Positions 11,514 through 22,622 of a stretch of DNA of 64,000 nucleotides are shown piece after piece. Source of the stretch: Gautieria morchelliformis (Eukaryota; Basidiomycota; Agaricomycetes; Gomphales; Gomphaceae); contig WHVA01000093.1 in assembly GCA_015179125.1 (NCBI GenBank), forward strand, positions 186,001-250,000, given 5' to 3'. Below the pieces are notes generated by a model. The model had not been told where the DNA came from. It saw nothing but the letters and a program-made list of their open reading frames with translations, and searched no databases. Both the position numbers and the translations under genes were made by a program. Numbering within the stretch: position 1 is the first letter of the stretch; every line of letters starts with the position of its first letter.

Positions 11514-12001
11514 TGTTGGGTGCATTTATGCTCCTGCACCAAAATCAAGCATAATATGTTCGATTTACTGTATGGTGTTCCAATTCTTTCTCACATTGTT
11601 CTTGTACCATGCATCTATTTCTCTGATTATTTTCGAAATTTTCCAGTCACTCCTTATCTCTCCATTTCATTCTGTTATTCCTATTTTCACAGGCGGCTGC
11701 ACCCAGCGGAGTTTGAAATGACTTCGACGCGCGAGCCCTTGGGCGCTAAAGGGCCGGGTGCACGTATATGCCTTCTGAGACAGGATAGTGCTCCTCTCTC
11801 AGTGACAATAAATTCACTGAGAGAGGCGAGTAGTATTCTTTATATTTACATAGCATGTTGACTGAAAATCATGTAGTGTATTTGATTCTAGGTATTGTAT
11901 TAATATATTAGTGACAATAAATTCACTGAGAGAGTGTATTTAATTCTAGCTTTCTAAGAACTCTACTGAACCTTCCCTGCCATAGCCCCTAGTTGCTAAC
12001 A
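11514..12001 (+). mobile_element. Solo LTR family R3, copy 1 (488 bp), TSD CTGGT
   Basis: The LTR starts TGTTGGGTGC and ends GCTAACA, flanked by CTGGT at 11509-11513 and 12002-12006. It carries the hairpin CTCTCTCAGTGA plus its perfect reverse complement twice (about 11798 and 11909), whereas copy 2 at 13078-13512 has it once. A TTTTCACAG tract resembling a splice acceptor precedes a conserved GGCTGCACCCAGCGGAG block. Confidence 0.93.
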
Positions 12002-12006
12002 CTGGT

Positions 12007-12256
12007 GTCTGAGCGTGAGTGAGTCTCACATCGAGACGACAAGATCCATGAGTTGAAACAACAACTTGAAGGAGCCAGGTGTACATGCCCTGCCCTGTCA
12101 CGGCCAAAGGCTCAGCCTGTGGCTGGCCCATCATCCTGCCCGATGGCTCCACTGCCATTGTGTGATAAAGGGGCGACACTAGCCCCAGGGGCCACGCCCC
12201 TCCCGACAGGCTTGGCTCTTGCCAGCCAGATCATGGAGCCCCACGCTGCACCCATC
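12007..12256 (+). pseudogene. Gypsy element B Gag, second segment
   Basis: The continuation of the Gag frame encodes a short coiled coil (HRDDKIHELKQQLEG) and a Pro/Ala-rich linker (PLPTGLALASQIMEPHAAPI). It is cut at 12256 by the R1 LTR and resumes at 15464 with EDACTSSRTATV. An in-frame TGA occurs near 12019. Confidence 0.65.
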
Positions 12257-12975
12257 TGTCATGACCGGTTTATTTCTCCTACCGCGCTACCTCTATGTTC
12301 CCCCTCGTCACTCCCTAGCATCTTCGCCAGAGTTCGCCGCACCTACCGACCACTTCCCCTCCACATCCACTCTATCCGCTGTTCGCCCCATTCTCCGAAC
12401 CGCTATTCGCTGCTCGCACATTTCATCAGCAGGCACGCCATCGAATATGATCGATACCATTCACCCGGAATGATGGTTCATCATTAACCCCATCATCTTC
12501 TTAATCCAACCCCATTGGGTGTTCGTATGGCGAGAGAGAGAGAGAGAGAGAGATAGTCAATTAGAGTGCTCGAAGCGCTAAGCGCTTATGGTGCACTATA
12601 CTACTGTGTAAGATATTCTACTTATTCATCTATCTAATGTATTGTTAGTCTGTGGCAGATAGACTGCATGATATAGGAAGAAGAGACTACGACTGGGTTT
12701 GAGCGTGAGCATAGGGAAATGAGATCCCTATATATTCTATGGCGATGATGAGCCGGCGCAGTGCCAGAGCATCATGGCTGTGGCCTCAGCAAATGGCCAG
12801 TCCAGATGGGGTGGACAGTATTTATGGCATGAAGTGTGGGTAGGTTGGTAAGCTCTGTAGGAGCATCATGCGTCGGGGGGAGAATTGTTGGATGGCGGTA
12901 ATACGTAGCAGCGTGGGTCTGCCAAGTTATGGCTAGCGGCCGGGGGAATGTAGAATAGGGGAAGGTATGCATTGC

Positions 12976-14687
12976 CTAGATTTCATAGAGTGGGCCTGCA
13001 TTGGCCAGTTTGCGCAAATGGCGGTCTAAAGCGGCCTTGCGGATTGGGCATTCCTGACTGGTTGCCGCGTGAGTGCCTGTTGGGTGCATTTATGCTCCTG
13101 CACCAAAATCAAGCATAATATATTCAATTTACTGTATGGTGTTTCAATTTCTTCTCACATTGTTCTTGTACCATGCATCCATTTCTCTGATTATTTTCGA
13201 AATTTTCCAGTTACTCTCTACCTCTCCATTCCACTTTGTTATTTCTATTTTCACAGGCGGCTGCACCCAGCGGAGTCTGAAATGACTTTGACGCGCGAGC
13301 TCTTGGGCGCTAAAGGGCTGGGTAGTAGTACATGCACAGTGAGACAGATTTCCCTCTCTCAGTGACAACTAAATTCACTGAGAGAGGCAAGTAAATTAGT
13401 CTAGTGTTCCTTCGATTTATTGACCTAGAAATTCTCTGTAGTGAATTAATTTCTAGTCTATTCTTTTGAGCAACAAGTCCATACCTACTGCCTATAATTC
13501 CTGTCTACTACAGTGCCTGCACAACTAGCGCATTTGGGTTTGACATGTTGGCATGGTACAGGACTGTCACATTTTTCTTCGTTGGAGCAATGACATTCAC
13601 GTGTTGCATGGTTGCCTGTGCAGTATCCACAAATTGTTGTTCTTTTGCAAAGTCGTGCAAAGTGCCCAAAGCGATGACAATTGTAACATTGCGGCGGGCG
13701 TCGAATAAACTTAGTTGTTGGGTGGAGGTGACCTCGAAATGCAATGTGATGGGTGATGCAGCTGTTGGCGACCTGGGCATCCGTGAAGTAGAGTACTACA
13801 GATAGGTGCTTCTTTGTTTGTTGATTGTTCTGCGGGCGGGAGAGGAAATCGGCCTGCTGGAGTGTCGAAGGGTGGGTGATAATGTGCCCATTCTGGTTAA
13901 TGAGAGAAATGACGTCGCAGCTATCGCGTGAAGGGTTGAAGGTGGAAGGGATTCCATGAACAACGACTGGAAAGGTTTTTTGGGCAATAGAAAGCTGGTC
14001 TGAGAGCTTGGAGAGCCAGCGGTGTGCCATTGAGGCAAGATAGACTTGCTCAGCTTCGTTGCATGTCACAATCCATATGTCACCACTCCGGTGACGGCCT
14101 ACTGCACGGATCCGCGGTGGGAGGTTCTCTGTATCCTCGTTGCCATCAGCATCTGGTGTATATGTCCTTGTTTCAAACCAGCATTCGGCATCCTCAACCG
14201 CTTTGGCAATCTCTTCTCCAAGGTCCTCATCAGAGAGGTCTGAAAACATGGGACTATTGCGATTAGATTGTGCGAGTGTAAGATCGAATCGGGTATTGCG
14301 GAAGGGTGTTTTGGCGTCAGGAGGAGGTGGTGGGGCAGATGAGGTGGGCAAGGTGAGGACTGAAGAGTAGGTACGCTTGCTGTTGGATTGAAGGGCGTTT
14401 GAGAGTCCTATATGGGTGGATATTGCTTCAAGTTGTTTGTTGATATTGTCTAACTGCAGATTAGGATGAGGATCTTTGAGCGCTGACTGGGCTAAGGAGA
14501 TCAGGTTGCGGCTTTGGTGCAGAGCAGCAAGAGAGATTGTTGTCGATTTGGCGGCCTTGGTTTTAGGAAGGGCAATCCCATAGATTAGGTCATTAAGTTG
14601 CCTGAGTATAGTGGCTAGAGGAGCAGCAGCGAGGTGTCCTGGAGGTTCATCGGGCTGCGATGGTGGTGGTTGGACCGTGGGAGCCAT
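12976..14687 (-). pseudogene. LINE ORF1 (Gag-like, zinc knuckles), open but split by an LTR
   Basis: From ATG 14687 the frame encodes a Pro-rich N-terminus (MAPTVQPPPSQP), a helical region, an RRM-like middle (DIWIVTCNEAEQVY, VVVHGIPSTFNPSRD, VVLYFTDAQVANSC) and three Cys-rich knuckles: CYNCHRFGHFARLC, CGYCTGNHATREC and CQHVKPKCASC. LTR R3 (13078-13512 plus one TSD copy) interrupts it after CASCAGT. Skipping the insert, the frame continues HAATSQECPIRKAALD to a TAG at 12976, giving about 423 residues with no other lesion. ORF1 proteins of this class bind element RNA. The intact frame suggests recent mobilisation or a recently active master copy. Start at 14687 rather than 14732 because sequence upstream of 14690 belongs to the R1 LTR. 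Confidence 0.85.
13078..13512 (+). mobile_element. Solo LTR family R3, copy 2 (435 bp), TSD GTGCC
   Basis: Starts TGTTGGGTGC and ends CTACTACA, flanked by GTGCC at 13073-13077 and 13513-13517. It lies inside LINE ORF1 and carries one CTCTCTCAGTGA hairpin (about 13355-13387). Confidence 0.94.
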
Positions 14688-15458
14688 CCCTGTTCGTATG
14701 GCCAAAGTGTGATCGCAGGACGTCTCTTCCATAGGCCGTGCAGGATCAACCCGGTAAATGAAGAGCCTGTGCAGGGTAGCATGTATGCGGGTCCCAAGAC
14801 ATGGTTTTGTCCATAAGTGCCTTCGCTCCCTTTACTCTCTGTCGTTTCATGTTCGCAGTCTCCCCTCACTCTATTGTATGTTTATTCCATCTACCTAGTA
14901 TCATGACTGCGCACCCCTATCCAACCCTGACCTGTGACGGCCTCTTTCCTATTCACTGATACCTTACGAGCATTTGATATAAGTAGTTTCCATTCGCATG
15001 TATATTCCCCAGTTCAATTATCATACGTCGTCCATCTTATGCAAACTTGACCTCGCTGTGATCATAGTCTCGAGCCTCCCCTTGAAGATTTCTATCTTCA
15101 ACCAGCCAAGGACTTAGGCATCACTGGTGAGTCCTCATACTTCATCTTCATTACCTTAGCCTTCGAACTACTTTCTGTGCTGTTGGCGAAGGGCTCTGAA
15201 GGAGCACCTTCGCCAGCGAAGGGACCTTCGAAACTTAGACAGCCCTTCCGCGATATCTTGCACGTTACGTCGTCAAGTGCTGCGAGCTATTTCGCTACGA
15301 CTGTAGATAGGGCGAGCCCCGTTCGGGCAACCCTCTTGTTTCGTAAACATTCATCGGTTCACTTATTCGCCGAACGGCATACTTATTCACCCAAGTTATT
15401 TGGGCATTCGCTGTGTTCACTAATACACGATATTAATGCTTGAAAACCAATCTTGACA

Positions 15459-15969
15459 CCGTCGAGGACGCCTGCACATCATCCAGGACAGCGACGGTCA
15501 CAATCCTGTCAACAACGACAGTGCCGTTTGAGTCGGCACATGCTGACATCCTGGACGGATGGCTGTCCGACATGTCAGTCTGGGACGACTACGACTCAGA
15601 CCAGGCTGAACGTGTTTCCAAACGGAAACACAGAAAACATCTCCTAGGGCATACAACAGCCTGCCCCATGTGGCATCACAGCTGCACGAACGATCCATGG
15701 CCCCAACAGAGGGCCAGGGCATACTGGATCAGGCTGACATCATACCGCTGGAGCCGTACGACGGGATCACATGGATGATTCATGTGGTGTTGGCAGACGC
15801 CGCCGACACAGACCCGGAGAAGTCTGTGCTTGCAAAAGCCGGCGTAAAGCTGGCTCACCCCAAGCCATACGCTGGGGGATCTGACCTTGAAGAGCTTGAA
15901 ATCTTCGTCGCAGCCATCCTATGATGGCTGAAAATGAACTGCCTCCTAGGGCCAACCAGGATAGACATG
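15459..15969 (+). pseudogene. Gypsy element B Gag, third segment
   Basis: Reading resumes after the R1 LTR with EDACTSSRTATV and an acidic stretch (DMSVWDDYDSDQAE). A frameshift near 15665 leads into a second frame with HERSMAPTEGQGILDQAD, SGLEELEIFVAAIL-like capsid entry (SDLEELEIFVAAIL), a TGA at 15922, and WLKMNCLLGPTRIDM. The latter is the start of the Ty3/gypsy capsid (Retrotrans_gag-type) domain, which continues at 16725. Confidence 0.75.
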
Positions 15970-16724
15970 TGATAAGAGATACTCTGTGTGTATGTAGACT
16001 TCGTGCAGAAATATAATTGAAGCTTCGAAGGAAGCCGAATCGAATAGAGGTCGAGTCGTTGAGAGTACTGCGTATACTTTGATATGTATATCTGACTATG
16101 GAAACTACTGCGATCTGCAGTCTTGAGACGGTAGGGAGGATAAGTTTCTGTTATTATTTTGAACAATTACAATGGTTGGTAACTATTTAACTACTTGGGG
16201 AGAGATTCGGAGTCGACGCAATGTTCGTAGCTCGTGACACAGGAGTATAGGGGACAGTGGTGTGGAGTCAAGAACGAACCTTCGAGTGAATACTACAAGG
16301 GATTACTAGGTAGTTGTTGTGCATGAGGCGGTGATATGGTGGAGCATGTGTGGGATATATAGGAGAAACCTTGGAGTTGCGGTCGAAGCCGCTCAGGGAC
16401 GATCGAATACATGTCATGTCTTGATTGGGAATGAATAGGTGCCTAAGCGGGGATCTACGCCTCAGGTCGGTCCCTCGATCGATATTGATGTGATCAGTGT
16501 ATGTAATGGAATGACGACCGGCTTGGAATGCCCTGTACGCGTGCGTGGCATTGTATTGGTCCGGCTTCGCGTATATGCGAGTCAAGGGGCTCGGGGATTT
16601 CTTTATGTATCTGGATATGGACGCGGGCATGGGTTTCGGGTAGCGTATGTTTCGGTCTCATCAGTGTGTCTTAGAAATGGATTTGGGATGATGTCATGAC
16701 TGTTTTTACTCGGTTATCACAACA
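15970..16724 (+). mobile_element. Solo LTR family R4 (755 bp), TSD ACATG
   Basis: Starts TGATAAGAGATAC and ends GTTATCACAACA, flanked by ACATG at 15965-15969 and 16725-16729. Excision with one TSD restores IDM-QVGYVG in the Gag capsid frame. No second copy is seen in this window. Confidence 0.92.
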
Positions 16725-17059
16725 ACATGCAGGTCGGCTACGTGGGCACTTGCATGACTGGCGAAGCCCAGGAGTGGTTCATTTGAAACATAGAACGCTT
16801 TGATCGCCAGGTCCGCAGTTGGACCCTGGAAACAGTGATGCAGGGCCTTCAAAAAAGGTTCCTGCACACACTGACATACCACCACGCATCGAATAAATTT
16901 GACGCGGTCATGCAGGGCATGAAAACCATTCAGGAGATGCTGAACGAGCTCATGAAGTACATGGCGCGTATGATACAGCCGCCAGATGACTACACGTTCC
17001 AGAGACAGTTTGTGTCGGTGCTGCGTGAGACACTGCGCAATGAGGTCCTCAAAAAGGCC
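16725..17059 (+). pseudogene. Gypsy element B Gag, capsid segment, truncated
   Basis: The frame encodes GEAQEWFI, a TGA, ERFDRQVRSWTLETVMQGLQ, KRFLHTLTYHHASNKFDAV, MLNELMKYMARMIQPPDDYT and LRETLRNEVLKKA, the helical order of Ty3/gypsy capsids. It stops abruptly at a GGCC junction (about 17056-17060) with the opposite-strand pol of gypsy C. The zinc knuckle and the whole pol of element B are missing. Confidence 0.85.
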
Positions 17060-19571
17060 CGTCATGTTCCAACCATTCTGCTGCCCATACAGACCGTGAG
17101 TGCCCTTTCCGAAGTTCCTCCACCGCCTTCACCACCGACTCCTCCTTCTCTCCATTCCGGTACTGTCTCCAGATGTCCCGGAGCATTTCCGCTTCCACCC
17201 CAACTGCAGTCACTCCTTCGAGGGCGTGGATTGCAAAGAGACATGGGCGGAGCAGTGTCATATCAGCATTGTCTCCGCTTCCGCTTCCATGATCCACACG
17301 GCGGGATAGGGCATCGGGCTTGCCCATGGTGCGGCCGGGGCGGTGGTGGAGCATGAAGTTGAACCGGGACAGGTGTAGGGACCACTGCGCTTGTCGTCGG
17401 TTCAACTTCTTAGACGTGCGGAAGTACTCGAGGTTCTTGTGGTCTGTCCAGATATCAAACGGGCATAGAGCACCCTCAAGGAAGTGTCGCCACTCCTCCA
17501 GCGCTTGGATGATTGCCAACATCTCTTTGTCGTGGATCTCACAGTTCTGCTCGACCGGACTAAGACTTTTAGAGAAGAAGGCAATCGGATGCCACCCCCC
17601 AGCATCTTCCGATGACTGTTGTGACAAGACCGCTCCGGTAGCTGTGTCAGAAGAATCCGCCTCGACTTGATAAGGGCGAGAGTCATCGGGAAAGATCAGG
17701 ACTGGGTCAGAAGTGATCAGCTCCTTGAGTTTGTCAAAGGAGGCTTGTTCCGGCTCCCCCCACCGCCATCCAACCTCCTTCTTGGTGAGGTAGAAGAGGG
17801 CATGGGTATGGCAGGAGAAGTCCTTGATGAACCGCTGGTAGAAATTGACAAACCCAATGAACGACTGGACCTCCTTCTTGTTCCGTGGCGCGGGCCAATC
17901 CGATACACCAGAAACTTTGACTGGGTCCATTTCCACCTTCCCTTCTGACACAATCACCCCAAGATACTCTATTCGCGTCCGCTCACATTCGCACTGTTCC
18001 GGCTTGAGACACAGGTTGTACTCCCGGAGCCGTTCCAGCACTCTCCGCACGACCTCCCGATGTTCCGACATTGTTTTTGTGAAGATGAGGATGTCATCGA
18101 GGTAGACGCAGACAACCCCTTCTGCTATCATGTCACGGAAGATGTCATTCATCATCGTCTGGAACATGGCAGGACTGTTGGTGAGGCCAAAGAACATCAC
18201 CTGTGGCTCAAAGAGTCCTCGGTTGGTGTGGAATGCGGCCTTCCACTCGTCTCCCTCACGGATCTGAACATTATTGAAGCCCCAGCGGACATCCAGCTTA
18301 GTGAAGTACTTTGCCCCATGGAGTTTTGTGATCAGTTCGGAAATGGGTGGAATGGGGTACCGGTTCTTGATTGTGATCACATTTAAGGCCCGGTAATCCT
18401 GCACAAGTCTGAGCGAGCCATCCTTCTTCTTGATGAAGAACACCAGAGATGCCATGGGTGACTTGGAGGGGCGGATCCTCGCTGTATGGAGGTTTTCCGC
18501 AAGGAATGCATCGAGCTCTACCTGCTCCTTGGGTGACAGCGGGTAGACCTTGCAGTTGGTGGGCTTTGACCCAGGCTCCAACTCGATGGCATGGTCCCAC
18601 AGCTTCCGTGGAGGCAGGGCATCAAATGACTCCTTGGAAAAGACGTCCTCGAACTCCCACAGGTACTCTGGAATTTCCGCCTCCACTTTATCATGTTTCC
18701 TGGAGGCTTCAGCAAGGCGTTGCGAAATATTTCCGGTCGCGCGGATGTGTTCCGCTTGCGGTGGAAGGTTTACGTACAGCAAGTGCTCCCCCTCCGCAAG
18801 AGTGTCTTCCGGGCCGAGTCAGATGACATCGGAATTGGAATTGGAATTGGATGTGGGAGCCGGGTCAAATTCCGCTTCCAAGTCTTCTTCTGCAAGCAGT
18901 GGATGGGGGCCAGAACGACATGTCTGTATGAGCCGTTCGGTCTTCTGCTGCTCCTGGTGCTCCTTCCGCACTTCCAACCGGCACATATGACACTTGGCTG
19001 GGCACCGACTCATCAGCACCTTCTGAGTCTGCCAATTGATCTCCGTGTTGTGCTCCTGAAGCCAGGTAAACCCAAGGATGATGTCTTGCTTCCCCAGGGT
19101 GGTGACTGCAAAGGAAGTGCGTTCTGTGTGTCCATCATAGCGGAGAATTGTGTCTACTATTTCTGTGATGGACCCTGCCTCATTGGGGCTTCCATCCACA
19201 TTGAACACCGGGATTGCACGTTGCAACTTCCGCGTGGTCAGTCGGTTCCATTCCACATAGTCCCGGTCTATAAACTGACCAGTGGCCCCGCAATCGACAA
19301 GGGCGGGTCCAGATTTGACTTCCGCCGTATCTGTTGTCTGGATCTCCACCTTAATGACTAGTGACTTGGGGCCAGGGGTGGCAGCAACAACATAGCGCTT
19401 TGGGAGGCGTCTCTCCCAAGAGCGGATGCGGGACAGACGGGGTGTCGGATTCGGTTTTTGTGTGACCTTATCCGGTGGGTCTGTATGAAGTGAGGGGAGT
19501 GGGGGCTTTTCATTCTCTACTTCAAGACAGGCAAACTGGCTATGTACAGGCAGCAGGGGCACACATCTCAC
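17060..19571 (-). pseudogene. Gypsy element C pol: protease, RT and RNase H; integrase lost
   Basis: The minus-strand frame 19571-18819 carries a retropepsin (ALVDCGATGQFIDRDYV, then IILGFTWLQEHNTEINW). After one in-frame TGA (18819-18821) the same frame runs 577 codons through RT ([61 protein letters not shown]) and RNase H ([57 protein letters not shown]). The YLDD and RNase H residues look intact, so this is the best preserved RT in the window. It ends at EWLEHDG, just before the integrase, at the junction with Gag B. The opposite-strand ORFs are shadows. Confidence 0.92.
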
Positions 19572-20976
19572 CCGTGGTGCGTCACAAAATCCGACGCATC
19601 TTCCGCTTCCGATGCACCATGTTCCGCATTTTCGGAAAATTCTTCCGCAGTGGGCACTCCGCTTATGTCCGCGAGTGCGAGGAACTCTGGAAGGAGCTCG
19701 AGTTTCTCCTCTGTGGTCATAAGCCGGATGTCAAAGGCTTGGGGGCACTCGCGAGTATAGTGGCCTGGTTGTCGGCATCGGAAGCAGGTGATAGTTCCAT
19801 GGCCTTTTCCGCGCATATGGTCAACATCCATCAGGGCAGGGCCACTCTTCGAGGGAGGTGGCTAGGGTTCCTAATAGGAGCAGGCAGAGCAACCGCCGGA
19901 AATATTTTCCCTGTGGGAATGAATGCACTTCTGGGTTTTGGCACAGGTGGAGTAGGACGAGTGGAACTGCGTGTCATGTTCCGGTTTGTCTCCACGAAGG
20001 CCTCATTCGCTTCCCTGTTCCAGGAAACCCTCTGCACAGCTTGGTACCACCCTTCCGGGTCATCAAAATCTGGAGCTCCATCCCCAAGCAGCGGGACTTG
20101 GTTCTGGAGTGTCAGATCAAGCCCTCATCAGAATTTGATGACGATCATCTTGTTGTCGTCATACTCCGCAAGGTCAATGAGCTCCTGGAAGCAATCGATG
20201 TAGTCATCGACCAGATCCTTGGCCTGGTACCAGCTGGTCCCCTCGAGCTTCGTAAGGGCTGTGAGCTGCTCATTTTTCGGGCAGAACTGGTTGGAAAATG
20301 TTTTCTCGAAGGCATCCCAGTCCTGGAAGTAGTTCCCCCTTCCCTTTGCTGCATGCCAGATCACCTTGTTTGCAAAACGGGCTGCACGGTCCAACTTGAA
20401 AAAGCACAATTCCCAGTGAATCCAAGCCTGGTCGTTCGGAAAGAGGTCTCCGACAATTGCGAAGTAGATGCTGCATGTGTTGAAGAATGCGCGTCCCTTT
20501 TCCCGATCTCCGTCAAAGTCCACCGGAGTTGCGGGTTTGACCTTTGCCAACTTCGTGGACATCCTCTCTTCCGCTATTTCCACTTTTCCGAAATCTGGCT
20601 CATCCAGCGTTACATTTCCACCACTCTGCGGAATATCTAACTTAGCCAAAATCGTTTGTAAGGCTGTTTCAATCGGGTCGGTCTTCATCCGGTTCCACGT
20701 CAATTCCTCCTCCATATTCCGAAGATGATCATCCGGATCCATGTCAGAAGGAGAAGTATGGGACAGGATTTCTGGGGTTGGGAGCTCGATGTAAGAAGAG
20801 GGGCTGTCGTATGCCGTGTGCACAGAAGAGGTTGCGATCTCCGAGTCACTGTCTCCGATTCCGAACGCACCTATGGCAAATGCAACGCACAGTACAACCC
20901 CCGGTCCTCTAGGGGAGAGACTTTTCTGCTGTAAGGGCAACCCTGGCTGGTTGTGGAGATCACACTACCACACAAC
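19568..20976 (-). pseudogene. Gypsy element C Gag
   Basis: The frame from about 20750 (MDPDDHLRNMEEELTWNRM; an upstream extension to 20940 is also open) encodes a capsid (AFFNTCSIYFAIVGDLF, GNYFQDWDAFEKTFSNQFCP, TSWYQAKDLVDDYIDCFQEL). Two adjacent TGA codons occur near 20125, where family members would have Arg-Arg, and a frameshift near 19831 separates the capsid from the zinc knuckle CFRCRQPGHYTREC (about 19754-19795). The leader 20941-20976 follows directly on LTR C1, as expected for a 5' end. Confidence 0.85.
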
Positions 20977-21418
20977 TGACAAGGGGAAATCCGAAGTATG
21001 CATAAATGAACAGAGTATACAAGAGAGGGGATTCTCACCTGACAAGGGGAAATCCAAAGAGAAAGGTCTACGGACCCCCAATGTCAGCGAGCCCGTATTA
21101 TACTACGCTGTGCAGCCAGGGACAACACTTGGCACCCGCCATCAACCCTGCATTCCCCTGACCTCCCTGACCCTTGATTGACCCTTGATGCCACCTATTA
21201 TGCGAGTCGCTTGATTTCCGACACTGTTCCGAGAGCGGAAATCGGAAATTGGAGTGGAACTGGCAAAGCGAACAGAACTGGTGGAAGTTCTCCCAGAAGC
21301 GGAATCATTTCCGAAAGCGGAGACGGAGATGGAATCGGAACCGGAAGCGGAGTCGGAAATGGAGTCGGAACTGGGTGTGGAGTCGGAACTGGAAATGGAA
21401 AACAGGGTGTCCCTGACA
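20977..21418 (-). mobile_element. 5' LTR of gypsy element C (442 bp)
   Basis: Read on the minus strand it starts TGTCAGGGACACC and ends CCCCTTGTCA next to the Gag leader. It is rich in TTCCGA-like hexamers. It forms the left arm of a large inverted repeat with 21495-21924. Confidence 0.8.
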
Positions 21419-21494
21419 GCCAGTGCAGCGCGTCACCACACATGGGCTCTCGAGCTGTTAGCGCAGAACGCTGCAGCTGCCGTGACACAAGGCC

Positions 21495-21924
21495 TGTCAG
21501 GGGACACCCTGTTTTCCATTTCCAGTTCCGACACCACACCCAGTTCCGACTCCATTTCCGACTCCGCTTCCGGTTCCGATTCCATCTCCGCATCCGCTTT
21601 CGGGAACAATTCCGCTTCTGGGAGAACTTCCACCAGTTCCGTTCGCCTTGCCAGTTCCACTCCAATTTCCGACTTCCGCCCCGGAACAGTGTTGGAAATC
21701 AAGCGACTCGCATAATAGGTGGCATCAAGGGTCGATCAAGGGTCAGGGGGATGCAGGGTTGATGGCGGGTGCCAAGCGTTGTCCCTGGCTGCGCAGCGTA
21801 GTATAATACGGGCTCGCTGACATTGGGGGTCCTTAGACTTTTCTCTTTGGATTTCCCCTTGTCAGGTGAGAACCCCCTCTCTTGTATGCTCTGTTCATTT
21901 ATACATACTTTGGATTTCCCCTTG
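21495..21924 (+). mobile_element. Second LTR of family C, opposite orientation, 3' end clipped
   Basis: It starts TGTCAGGGGACACC and runs to CCCCTTG, missing only the last three bases of the LTR before it joins R2 sequence at 21925. It mirrors 20977-21418 almost base for base across a 76-bp centre. Confidence 0.8.
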
Positions 21925-22622
21925 AAGAACCCCATTTTACGTAATCCTGTGTATGTTACAATATAAAAGGAGGCCATTCTGACCTCCTTGAATCATCATT
22001 CTAGCAATCTAACATCTTCTATCCACGTGACCTCGTGTGACTTGCATCTTACTAAGCTGCTAATCCCAGCTAGGGTTATTCACTTACTTTAGTGGCTAAT
22101 TCCTTGTTAAGTAGATACTTTTCTGCTTAGCCACCTAGACTAATCCTCCGGGTGTAATTCTACAGAGTGAGTCTGTCAATTGATAGTCTTGCCATTCGCA
22201 CTCCAATACCCGAGACGATCTGATCAGTCGATTTTCCTGATTAGAGACTTTCACAAGTCACTTCTAAAACTCGTTCATCCCTTGTTTTATTTCTGTGCGC
22301 TGGTAGATTATCAGGGCAGTCCATTTATAAACTCGCCTGCTAAGTACATTCCTTTATATTTTGGAATATGCTTGGACCCCAATAGTGTCCTTGAACCTAC
22401 AGTCTTTTAGTTTATTGTTCAGTGCTGCTAAGAAATGCATTGCCTTCCATCCGTATTAACTTGGACTAGTTTTTACGCGGATTGCAACCAAGGTACAAAT
22501 ATTAAATTATTTCCGGAGTTGTGCTGCAGCATTGTTTAATATTCTTTGAGTCTCGTAAACGACACGTTCTGATAGATTGAAGTGTTAGCAATAACACCAA
22601 AGTCTTGAAGGGTTCCAAAACA
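21925..22622 (+). mobile_element. 3' part of an R2 LTR (copy 2)
   Basis: It begins at the position equivalent to 9185 of copy 1 and continues to the GGGTTCCAAAACA terminus, with about 95% visible identity. The first half of the LTR is replaced by the LTR C pair. Confidence 0.92.

Larger units (their letters stand above)
12532..14690 (-). mobile_element. ORF1-only LINE insertion with 12-bp TSD
   Basis: The insert is flanked by the perfect 12-mer TGTTCGTATGGC at 12520-12531 and 14691-14702, a typical target-primed reverse-transcription scar. Read on the minus strand it starts just upstream of the ORF1 ATG (14687), has one ORF, a roughly 440-bp 3' region and a (CT)n tail (plus strand gagaga from 12532). 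No reverse-transcriptase ORF is present between ORF1 and the tail. LTR R3 copy 2 is nested inside it. Confidence 0.92.
12257..15458 (+). mobile_element. Solo LTR family R1, copy 3, split by a LINE
   Basis: The left part is 12257-12531 and the right part 14691-15458. Together they give 1031 bp, matching copies 1 and 2. Flanks CCATC (12252-12256) and CCGTC (15459-15463) form a TSD with one mismatch, and Gag B reads through when the LTR is removed. The interruption is the LINE at 12532-14690. Confidence 0.9.

Noticed and set aside
17100..20940. Plus-strand ORFs of up to 260 codons opposite gypsy C
   Set aside because: They mirror the strong codon bias of the minus-strand Gag-Pol frame and show no domain of their own.
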